Of a stretch of DNA of 9,507 nt, positions 1 through 5,759 are shown piece by piece; within the stretch, counting starts at the first letter, position 1, and every line of letters starts with the position of its first letter. The notes below the pieces were generated by a model. It had not been told where the DNA came from. It saw only the letters and a list, made by a program, of their open reading frames with translations, and made no database searches. The translations under genes were made by a program, and so were the position numbers. Source of the stretch: Flavobacterium sp. (GTDB taxonomy: Bacteria > Bacteroidota > Bacteroidia > Flavobacteriales > Flavobacteriaceae); NCBI RefSeq assembly GCF_003525665.1, contig NZ_DQDX01000218.1, positions 5,909 to 15,415 on the forward strand, in the 5' to 3' direction.

Positions 1-760
1 ATATAAATTTTAAAGGCGCTTTTAGAAAGTAATTTTTTAAAGCTTTTCCGTTTTCGTTGTAATAATCTGTTTTACTATTGCGTTCTTGTTGGAATGGAAA
101 TGCGTATAATTTTTCGCCTTTATATTCAAAAAAAGCCGATCTTAAACTGTCAATTCCATCATATAAAGTGTCGTTGATGTACCTTTCGGTAAAACTTATG
201 GCGTATTTATCGCCTTTTTTAAGTTTGAAGAAATCGATAGACCAAGCATATACTTTCATTAATTTTTTTGCCAAAGCGGCATCGATATTTTCTTTCTTTA
301 ATGTTGCCGCTAGAGAACCCGATATTTCGCCAGCAACGGTTCTAACTTTAAAAGTAAGCGGTCTTGATTTTTTGAATCCGATGATGGAATCAGTTAAATC
401 TACCAAGTAATAATCTAATCTGTTGGGTTGGTAGATTAAGTATTGTAATTTATTGTACTTGTCTTTAGATCGTAACGCTACGTAAGGTCTTTTAAAACGA
501 ACACTTGTTGGGAACGAATCTTTAACAATTTTAATGATTTCGGCCGCTTTTTTACCGTTAAGATTTTGCTTTTTTAGAATTCTTTCAAATGTATCTTGAT
601 GACCAATTGTGTCGTAATGCACATTAAAATCATCATAGTTAAATCCGAAATCAACCACTGGTTTGTAAGGTTCGATATCTTCAATAACGTATTCTTCCTG
701 TGCTTTTTTACAAGAAACTAATGAAATTAAAACCAATAAAATAATTGCTATTTTCTTCAA
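1..760 (-). CDS. M23-type peptidase lipoprotein, N-terminal part (C-terminus beyond window edge)
   Basis: An open frame of 253 codons begins at a TTG (760-758) and runs off the left edge. I chose this start because the only in-frame codons between it and the upstream TAA (779-781) are not start codons, and because it gives a clean lipoprotein signal: LKKIAIILLVLISLVSC, with a lipobox (LVSC, Cys17) followed by Lys-Lys. The first residue would be Met in vivo. The rest is a soluble, Lys/Tyr-rich periplasmic region. It ends in a segment resembling the stretch before the catalytic domain in Bacteroidota M23 (LytM/MepM-like) peptidoglycan endopeptidases (YYNENGKALKNYFLKAPLKF; in these proteins the 'KAP..F' strand leads into the HxxxD zinc motif). 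The catalytic HxxxD and HxH residues are outside the window, so activity cannot be judged. The start lies 18 bases after the tryptophan dioxygenase stop, so it is very likely the third gene of that operon. The family call is from memory of sequence resemblance; the lipoprotein call is direct. Confidence 0.7.
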   Translation of the reverse strand, partial: MKKIAIILLVLISLVSCKKAQEEYVIEDIEPYKPVVDFGFNYDDFNVHYDTIGHQDTFERILKKQNLNGKKAAEIIKIVKDSFPTSVRFKRPYVALRSKDKYNKLQYLIYQPNRLDYYLVDLTDSIIGFKKSRPLTFKVRTVAGEISGSLAATLKKENIDAALAKKLMKVYAWSIDFFKLKKGDKYAISFTERYINDTLYDGIDSLRSAFFEYKGEKLYAFPFQQERNSKTDYYNENGKALKNYFLKAPLKFI

Positions 761-778
761 GACAAGCTTTTTATTTTT

Positions 779-1705
779 TTAACAATCTTCTCCCCAATTT
801 TTCAATTCGTCTTCACTCCAAAGTTCGGGAAAAAAGATACGTCTTTGGTATTTTGGATGCATGTATTTTTTCCAGTCGCTTCCGCCGGTTGCTTCTCCAG
901 AACCTTGACCACTTTCTATATACTTTTTTGCTGCATTTAAATGACCCATTACCCAAGTTATATTTACTGTTTTATCGTAATGACGCATGGCTGCAATTAA
1001 ATCGGCATCTTGTTGATCTTCAATTGGTAATTGTTTGAATTTTTGCCAAATATTTATGGTGTTGTATTCTTCCATATAACGCAAAAACTCTTGTTTGTAT
1101 TTTCTTTCAAATTCTAAAATTAGAAATGATTTAGTTCCAGTTTTGTAATCTTTTCCTGCAGCTTGCCAATATAAATGTTCAAAAGCATGACTGTATGGCG
1201 TATTTCTATCTATTGTAGCTCTAAAACGGTAATCAATTAAGTTAATTAAATCGGTAGAAGCAAATTCTATTAATCTGTATTGTGCACTTTGAAATCCGCT
1301 TGCTGGTGTTAGTGTATTTCTAAATTTCATGTATTGATCGACTTCCATTCCGTCGCCCATGATATCGAATGAAGTGGTAAGCATGTTAAAATAACGGCTT
1401 ATTCTTGACATGCGTTCTGCAAAAAATTTAGTTTCGGGTTTTTCTGTATGACACACTTGTTTTATTTCCCAAAGTATCATTTTAAATAACAACTCATTGA
1501 CTTGATGGTACATTATAAAGACCATTTCATCGGGCAAAGTAGTTCTTTGAGTTTGTAAATTTAAAAGAGCATCAGTCTGAATATAATCCCAGTAAGTTAT
1601 TGGTTTAGACCAAAGTAATCCCTCAAGGTGCGTATTGGTATTTTGGTTAATTGCGTCGAATTTTTGTTCTAATTCTTCTATTAGTTGGTTGGTTTCTGGG
1701 TTCAT
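779..1705 (-). CDS. kynA: Tryptophan 2,3-dioxygenase family protein (Bacteroidota-type)
   Basis: A 308-residue cytosolic protein with the signature segments of heme-dependent tryptophan 2,3-dioxygenase, which oxidises L-Trp to N-formylkynurenine, the first step of the kynurenine route. In order: YWDYIQTDALLNLQ (38-51); FIMYHQVNELLFKM (63-76), with His67 at the distal-pocket position; YMKFRNTLTPASGFQS (125-140), with Tyr125 and Arg129 spaced like the substrate-contacting Tyr/Arg of known TDOs; WVMGHLNAAKKYI (251-263), with His255 as the expected proximal heme ligand; and a terminal FFPELW (291-296). Length is near that of bacterial TDOs (about 280-300). The usual GTGG substrate loop after the proximal His is altered to GSGEATGG (268-275), so substrate preference is less certain than the fold. 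Its ATG overlaps the stop of the upstream DUF3108 gene as ATGA, suggesting translational coupling, and the M23 lipoprotein follows after 18 bases. The gene symbol is by homology only. Confidence 0.88.
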   Translation of the reverse strand: MNPETNQLIEELEQKFDAINQNTNTHLEGLLWSKPITYWDYIQTDALLNLQTQRTTLPDEMVFIMYHQVNELLFKMILWEIKQVCHTEKPETKFFAERMSRISRYFNMLTTSFDIMGDGMEVDQYMKFRNTLTPASGFQSAQYRLIEFASTDLINLIDYRFRATIDRNTPYSHAFEHLYWQAAGKDYKTGTKSFLILEFERKYKQEFLRYMEEYNTINIWQKFKQLPIEDQQDADLIAAMRHYDKTVNITWVMGHLNAAKKYIESGQGSGEATGGSDWKKYMHPKYQRRIFFPELWSEDELKNWGEDC

Positions 1706-2478
1706 TTTTTAACTTTTATTGTAAATGGATGGGCTAATCCTTTAAAAGATTCTAAATCGGCTTTTAAAGAACCAACTGCCAAGCTTGCTTTGATTCGAAC
1801 AGGAAGTTTATTATCGTCATCTGAAATCCAAACGGTAAGACTTTCTTGTTCTTTAAAAACTCTTCCGGATTGTACTAATGGTCTGAAAATCATACAAGGA
1901 ATGGTTCCAAATTTAGTTTTCACATCTTCACGACCAATGAATTTTAATTTAAATATTGTAGATTCATCATCAAAAAACATATCGATACTAATTGATTCTC
2001 CTACCTTTAACTTATCAATAGTAGGATGATTCCTCAAATAATAAAATGTAGAAACAATATCTTGAATGTTTTCTGAAGTTGAAAATGTCTTCTCTGTTTT
2101 CTTTTTATAATCTTTTACTAAGATAGTATTTTTACCTTGATTAAAAAAACCTTCTTGGTTTTTTGTATATCCACCTTCATCTATTTTTCTAACGTATTGG
2201 TATGGTTTACCTGTGCCTTTATCAAAATAGGATTCATAAGTATCTTCTACTTTAAAAAACCATTTAGACATTCCGGTTGTATACCCATGACCAATAGCAT
2301 GATAGACTTTTTTATTATTTCTAACAGCTTCTTTCACTTCTAGCGTTGCATATCCTGCAGTTACTAAGCCATAATGGATTCTAAATTTAAACCATTCACC
2401 AACGTCAAAGGCTGAATCTTTTTGCGAATCAAAACTGACCGTTAAAAAAAGCAAAGCAAGCACTATAATCTTTTTCAT
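1702..2478 (-). CDS. DUF3108 domain-containing exported protein
   Basis: A 258-residue protein starting MKKIIVLALLFLTVSFDSQ, a typical signal peptide (Lys-Lys, hydrophobic core to about residue 16) with probable cleavage near residues 17-20. The mature part opens with FDVGEWFKFRIHYGLVTAGY (24-43), the pattern of DUF3108 proteins, and continues as a beta-rich chain with no transmembrane helix, so a periplasmic or outer-membrane-associated location is inferred. No catalytic motif is seen and the family function is not established. The frame stays open upstream to a TTG at 2586, but that extension would be translated through a transcription terminator and the gene's own promoter and would bury the signal peptide. 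The ATG at 2478-2476 is therefore preferred. It is the first gene of an operon: a candidate promoter lies about 45 bases upstream, and its TGA stop overlaps the ATG of the dioxygenase gene. Confidence 0.85.
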   Translation of the reverse strand: MKKIIVLALLFLTVSFDSQKDSAFDVGEWFKFRIHYGLVTAGYATLEVKEAVRNNKKVYHAIGHGYTTGMSKWFFKVEDTYESYFDKGTGKPYQYVRKIDEGGYTKNQEGFFNQGKNTILVKDYKKKTEKTFSTSENIQDIVSTFYYLRNHPTIDKLKVGESISIDMFFDDESTIFKLKFIGREDVKTKFGTIPCMIFRPLVQSGRVFKEQESLTVWISDDDNKLPVRIKASLAVGSLKADLESFKGLAHPFTIKVKK

Positions 2479-2524
2479 ATTAAATAATTTATGCGATTTT
2501 CTAACTATAATGCAATATTTGTTC

Positions 2525-2555
2525 CAAATGTACCAAAACAAAAAAACTCCGTCAA
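2525..2555 (-). promoter_or_regulatory. Candidate Bacteroidota sigma-A promoter of the DUF3108-TDO-M23 operon
   Basis: On the minus strand a perfect TAnnTTTG -7 element (TACATTTG, 2532-2525) lies 20 bases downstream of a TTG (2555-2553) that can serve as the -33 element. This is within the TTG-N19/20-TAnnTTTG arrangement known for Flavobacterium. Transcription would start near 2520, giving a 5' leader of roughly 40 bases before the ATG at 2478. The -33 element lies inside the terminator hairpin of the preceding unit, so terminator and promoter are physically merged. Confidence 0.55.
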
Positions 2556-2653
2556 ATATTGACGGAGTTTTTATGCTATTAACCAACCAAAAAATATAAA
2601 TTATGAAAAACTTATATAAAAATTAAAGGAAACCGCTCCTTTTCTTTTTTCTG
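2540..2653 (-). ncRNA. Candidate small non-coding RNA between hppD and the DUF3108 operon
   Basis: A strong -7 promoter element (TATCTTTG, 2665-2658) followed by GCACTCAG lies about 110 bases upstream of the 14-bp terminator hairpin (2542-2572). No protein gene lies between them. The predicted transcript of about 112 nt starts near 2653. It contains a 6-bp hairpin (AAAGGA/TCCTTT, 2637-2642 with 2625-2630, loop GCGGTT), then an AU-rich region with a possible 6-bp stem (2594-2599 with 2612-2617), then a single-stranded TTGGTTGGTTAATAGC segment, and ends in the terminator. There is no ATG in any frame. Promoter plus terminator with no ORF is what a small RNA gene looks like. The family is not recognised with certainty; a known flavobacterial RNA motif such as Flavo-1 is possible, and a remnant leader is the main alternative. 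Confidence 0.45.
2542..2572 (-). terminator. Bidirectional intrinsic terminator (hairpin with T-tracts on both sides)
   Basis: A perfect inverted repeat with arms 2542-2555 and 2559-2572 and a 3-base loop gives a 14-bp stem. The GC-rich core is CTCCGTC/GACGGAG, and A/T runs flank it on both strands, so it can end transcription in either direction. On the minus strand it would terminate the small-RNA candidate just upstream and any read-through from hppD, which has no closer terminator after its stop at 2775. Confidence 0.85.
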
Positions 2654-2657
2654 AGTG

Positions 2658-2665
2658 CAAAGATA
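2658..2665 (-). promoter_or_regulatory. -7 promoter element of the small-RNA candidate
   Basis: TATCTTTG on the minus strand matches the Bacteroidota TAnnTTTG consensus at every fixed position, and the following GCACTC resembles start regions of strongly expressed genes in this phylum. No TTG lies at the ideal distance upstream; the nearest -33-like triplet is a TTA 21 bases upstream. The element faces a region with no ORF. Confidence 0.5.
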
Positions 2666-2774
2666 CTATCGTTTTTGAATTATTCGTAATGAAAAATAAA
2701 CTTTAACATTTATTTGACAAAAATGACGTTACTACAACGTTGTATTTTGCTGATTGTTTAAATAAATGTGAAAA

Positions 2775-3935
2775 TTATAGCGTTCCTCTTAAAGCTTGTT
2801 CCCTTTCAATTGACTCAAAAAGTGCTTTAAAGTTACCTGCGCCAAACCCTTTTGCACCCATTCTTTGAATTATTTCAAAAAATAATGTTGGTCTATCTTG
2901 CACTGGTTTGGTAAATATTTGTAACAAATATCCATCTTCATCGGCATCAACCATGATGGCTAATTTTTCAATTTCATTGATGTCTTCTTTCATCATTTCC
3001 ATGTGAACGCCTAATCGTTCTGGGATCGCTTCATAATAAGTATGTGGCGGCGCAGAAAGAAATTCTACTCCACGAGCACGTAATTCTGAAACCGTTTTAA
3101 TAATATCATCGGTTGCAATGGCGATGTGCTGAATTCCTGGTCCGCCATAGAAATCTAAATATTCTTCAATTTGTGATTTTTTCTTTCCTTCGGCTGGTTC
3201 ATTTATTGGAAATTTAATTCTTCCGTTGCCGTTACTCATTACCTTACTCATTAAAGCAGAATATTCGGTATTGATTTGTTTGTCGTCGAAAGATAGGAAA
3301 TTTACAAATCCCATTACTTCTTCGTAGAATTTTACCCAAGTGTTCATTTCGTTCCAACCTACATTTCCAACCATGTGATCGATATATTTTAATCCAGTTG
3401 TTGTTGGATTGTAATCAGATTTCCATTCTTTGTAACCTGGTAAGAAAACACCGTTGTAGTTTTTTCTTTCTACAAATATGTGAACAGTTTCTCCATAAGT
3501 ATAAATTCCTGATCGAACTACTTCACCAAATTCGTCTTTTTCAACAGTTGGTTCCATAAACGATCTTGCACCACGCTTCATGGTTTCTTCGTAAGCAGAT
3601 GTTGCATCCTCAACCCAAAGTGCGGCAACTTTTACACCATCGCCATGTTTTTGAAGATGAGCATGAATTGGAGAATCTTGAGTTAGTGGCGTTGTAAGTA
3701 CGATTCTAATTTTGTCTTGTTTTAACACATAACTAGCTTTGTCTTTAACTCCAGTTTCAAGTCCGGCATAAGCCAATGATTGATATCCAAAGGCTGTTTT
3801 GTAATAATGTGCCGATTGTTTTGCATTTCCTACATAGAATTCTACGTAGTCTGTTCCTAAAAGCGGAAGGAAATCTTGTGCTCCTTCAAATATTTTTTCT
3901 AAGCCGTATTCGACTGATTTTACTTCTTTTGACAT
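2775..3935 (-). CDS. hppD: 4-hydroxyphenylpyruvate dioxygenase
   Basis: A 386-residue cytosolic non-heme Fe(II) enzyme of the vicinal-oxygen-chelate fold that converts 4-hydroxyphenylpyruvate, O2 to homogentisate and CO2 in Tyr/Phe catabolism. The N-terminal VOC-like domain (about 25-165) begins GTDYVEFYVGNAKQSAHYY; the catalytic C-terminal domain covers about 180-380. The three expected iron ligands are present: His187 (YIDHMVGNV), His270 (GPGIQHIAI) and Glu354 (LFFEIIQR). The conserved tail KGFGAGNFKALFESIEREQ (362-380), which closes the active site, is intact. Length is normal for the family (about 350-400). The ATG at 3935 lies 15 bases after the CCC-motif membrane protein, so it is the third gene of the hmgA operon. 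No intrinsic terminator directly follows the stop; the nearest is the hairpin at 2542-2572. Confidence 0.96.
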   Translation of the reverse strand: MSKEVKSVEYGLEKIFEGAQDFLPLLGTDYVEFYVGNAKQSAHYYKTAFGYQSLAYAGLETGVKDKASYVLKQDKIRIVLTTPLTQDSPIHAHLQKHGDGVKVAALWVEDATSAYEETMKRGARSFMEPTVEKDEFGEVVRSGIYTYGETVHIFVERKNYNGVFLPGYKEWKSDYNPTTTGLKYIDHMVGNVGWNEMNTWVKFYEEVMGFVNFLSFDDKQINTEYSALMSKVMSNGNGRIKFPINEPAEGKKKSQIEEYLDFYGGPGIQHIAIATDDIIKTVSELRARGVEFLSAPPHTYYEAIPERLGVHMEMMKEDINEIEKLAIMVDADEDGYLLQIFTKPVQDRPTLFFEIIQRMGAKGFGAGNFKALFESIEREQALRGTL

Positions 3936-3950
3936 GATATTAAATTTTAA

Positions 3951-4391
3951 TTATTCGATTTTTACAGAATCGATATAAACTGAATCTGATTGACTAATTG
4001 TATCTTCTATACTTTGATTGTAAATTGTATCTTGAGTTTGATATTGTCGCTCTCTACCTTCTTGGTAAATTTCTTTAACCTTATCTGCAAAATTTACTTG
4101 ATAAAGGACAAAAACTACAGCATAAATTACTATAAATAAAGCACTTAAAACGAGTCCTATTAAGCAAACAATTTTACCTGCGTAGACATTTTTTCTACTT
4201 TGAATTGAAAAATTATCGGGATATTGGTCAAATTCATTTAAGCTTTTTACAGCAAGAACCAACCCTATGATACTCATTACTAATGCAATAACTGCAAAAA
4301 TCCCGCAACAACATCCTAATAAAATAATCACTAAACTTACTATTCCTAGAACTAGAGAAGTTGGATCCGCAGCTAATTTATTGTAATTCAT
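3951..4391 (-). CDS. CCC motif membrane protein
   Basis: A 146-residue integral membrane protein. A first hydrophobic stretch (about 12-48) is split by the sequence GCCCGIF (Cys27-29) and probably forms two helices around this triple cysteine. A third helix covers about 72-97, and the tail is hydrophilic and rich in Asp, Gln and Ser (100-146). The segment SLNEFDQYPDNFS followed by SRKNVYAGKIVCLIG matches the small 'CCC motif' membrane proteins (DUF4190-like) common in Flavobacteriaceae. Their function is not known to me; no enzyme motif is present. The gene sits 25 bases after hmgA and 15 bases before hppD, so it must be co-transcribed with the homogentisate pathway. Whether it has a role there (for example membrane anchoring) or is a passenger is inference. 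Confidence 0.85.
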   Translation of the reverse strand: MNYNKLAADPTSLVLGIVSLVIILLGCCCGIFAVIALVMSIIGLVLAVKSLNEFDQYPDNFSIQSRKNVYAGKIVCLIGLVLSALFIVIYAVVFVLYQVNFADKVKEIYQEGRERQYQTQDTIYNQSIEDTISQSDSVYIDSVKIE

Positions 4392-4416
4392 TATCTAATT
4401 TATGATTTAATGTAGG

Positions 4417-5574
4417 TTATTCTACCCACGATTTATAATACTGTCCGTCATCAATTCCCATTGCTTCTTCGGTAACCATAAGTGGTCGAAAAGTATCAAC
4501 CATAACGGCTAATTCTAATGTTTCTTTGTGACCGATGCTTCGCTCCATTGCTCCTGGCGCTGGACCATGAGGAATTCCTTTTGGGTGTAACGTGATGTGG
4601 CCTTGTTCGATGTTATTTCTAGACATAAAATCGCCATCTACATAATATAAAACCTCATCAGAATCGATATTACTATGGTTGTATGGTGCAGGAATTGCCT
4701 TTGGATGGTAATCGTATAATCTTGGGCAGAACGAACAAACCACGAAAGTTGAAGTTTCAAATGTTTGATGAACTGGTGGCGGTTGATGCACACGACCGGT
4801 TATTGGTTCGAAATTATGAATTGAAAATGCATACGGAAAATTGTATCCATCCCAACCCACAACATCAAAAGGATGTGTTGCATAAACTACTTCGTGCATC
4901 ATTCCTTCTTTTTTGATTTTGATAAGGAAATCGCCTTTTTCATCATGCGTTTCTAATTCGGTTGGTAATTTAAAATCGCGTTCGCAAAAAGGAGAATGTT
5001 CTAAAAGTTGTCCCGATTCGTTTTTATAGCGTTTTGGTGTATAAAAAGGCGCGAAAGATTCTACGTAAAACAGTCGGTTTTCTTCTGTGTCAAATTGAAT
5101 TTGATAAATCATTCCGCGCGGAATTATTAGGTAATCACCGTATTCGAATGATATATTTCCCATCATGGTGCGTAGTTTTCCGCTTCCTTTGTGGATGAAA
5201 ATCATTTCGTCTGCATCGGCATTTTTATAGAAATACTCTATTAAAGAATTTTTTGGAGCTGCCAATCCGATGGTGCAATCTTTGTTTACAAGCAGTGCTT
5301 TTCTACTGTCAAGGAAGTCATTTTCGGGTTTTAATTCGAATCCTTTTAAAAGTAATGATTTTATGTTTTTACCAATTGCGATTTTAGGTTCAACCGAATA
5401 CGATTTGGTAATATCTTTAACTTGTGTCGGACGATGAACATGGTACAACAGTGAAGAATGTCCGTGAAATCCTTCTGTTCCAAACAATTGCTCGTAGTAT
5501 AAGCCACCATTTGGTTTTTCAAATTGTATGTGGCGTTTTTGAGGAAAATCTCCTAATTTATGATATATAGGCAT
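4417..5574 (-). CDS. hmgA: Homogentisate 1,2-dioxygenase
   Basis: A 385-residue cupin-fold Fe(II) dioxygenase that opens homogentisate to maleylacetoacetate, the step after HppD. Typical segments are GLYYEQLFGTEGFHGHSSLL (24-43), GDYLIIPRGMIYQI (146-159), FDVVGWDGYNFPYAF (236-250) and RVHQPPPVHQTFE (261-273), with His263 the likely active-site base. Metal ligands by family comparison are His300 (APYNHSNIDSDE), Glu307, and His336 (HPKGIPHGP). The His-to-Glu spacing is one residue longer than in the human enzyme (H335/E341), as I remember for the Bacteroidota-type branch; Asp306 occupies the human spacing. Length is shorter than the animal enzyme (about 445). The ATG at 5574 follows a roughly 120-150-base leader and no Shine-Dalgarno is seen. 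It is the first gene of hmgA-CCC protein-hppD. Confidence 0.94.
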   Translation of the reverse strand: MPIYHKLGDFPQKRHIQFEKPNGGLYYEQLFGTEGFHGHSSLLYHVHRPTQVKDITKSYSVEPKIAIGKNIKSLLLKGFELKPENDFLDSRKALLVNKDCTIGLAAPKNSLIEYFYKNADADEMIFIHKGSGKLRTMMGNISFEYGDYLIIPRGMIYQIQFDTEENRLFYVESFAPFYTPKRYKNESGQLLEHSPFCERDFKLPTELETHDEKGDFLIKIKKEGMMHEVVYATHPFDVVGWDGYNFPYAFSIHNFEPITGRVHQPPPVHQTFETSTFVVCSFCPRLYDYHPKAIPAPYNHSNIDSDEVLYYVDGDFMSRNNIEQGHITLHPKGIPHGPAPGAMERSIGHKETLELAVMVDTFRPLMVTEEAMGIDDGQYYKSWVE

Positions 5575-5578
5575 TTTT

Positions 5579-5613
5579 TAAATATTAGATTTACGATATT
5601 AAATATTAGATTT
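5579..5613. repeat. 14-bp direct repeat in the hmgA leader
   Basis: TAAATATTAGATTT occurs at 5579-5592 and again at 5600-5613, a 21-base period (two helical turns), immediately upstream of the hmgA start codon. It could be a duplicated leader segment, or paired half-sites for a regulator of the homogentisate operon. It is AT-rich, so chance contributes. Confidence 0.6.
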
Positions 5614-5632
5614 TGTAAAACTAAATTGAAAC

Positions 5633-5695
5633 TCACTCAGGATTTCTCTTGATGAGGAATTTTAAATGTATTAATAAGTTATCCCATTTTTTCAT
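5633..5695 (-). CDS. Possible 20-residue leader ORF upstream of hmgA (uncertain)
   Basis: A mini-ORF starting at ATG 5695-5693 and ending at TGA 5635-5633 would encode MKKWDNLLIHLKFLIKRNPE. It lies wholly inside the hmgA leader, 58 bases before the hmgA ATG. An imperfect -7 element (GATATTTG, 5708-5701) sits directly upstream, which would make the mRNA nearly leaderless for this ORF. The peptide is basic and amphipathic. There is no run of Tyr or Phe codons of the sort expected for classical attenuation, and no terminator hairpin between it and hmgA. It may be chance or the degraded start of a lost gene. Confidence 0.2.
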   Translation of the reverse strand: MKKWDNLLIHLKFLIKRNPE

Positions 5696-5727
5696 TACTA
5701 CAAATATCGGAAAAATATATTAATAAA

Positions 5728-5754
5728 AAAACGACTTCAAATTGAAGTCGTTTT
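5728..5754 (-). terminator. Intrinsic terminator of the amino acid permease gene
   Basis: A perfect inverted repeat (arms 5728-5739 and 5743-5754, loop AAT) gives a 12-bp stem with core CGACTTC/GAAGTCG. A T-run follows on the minus strand and begins 6 bases after the permease stop. It separates the permease from the hmgA operon. The flanking A/T tracts also make it bidirectional in principle. Confidence 0.88.
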
Positions 5755-5759
5755 ATATA

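Noticed and set aside
78..1038. Plus-strand reading frames at 78-410 and 745-1038
   Set aside because: They are antisense to the M23 lipoprotein and the TDO gene, have no recognisable family features, and mirror the coding bias of the opposite strand.
1685..2343. Plus-strand reading frames at 1685-2029 and 2137-2343
   Set aside because: Both are antisense to the DUF3108 gene, with no promoter or family similarity.
2479..2586. N-terminal extension of the DUF3108 reading frame to a TTG at 2586
   Set aside because: The extension runs through a perfect terminator hairpin and the operon's promoter, and would place a clear signal peptide in the middle of the protein.
5663..5670. TACATTTA (minus strand) as the hmgA -7 element
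   Set aside because: It lacks the final G of TAnnTTTG and has no TTG at an acceptable distance upstream; GATATTTG at 5708-5701 is no better supported, so neither is listed as a promoter.
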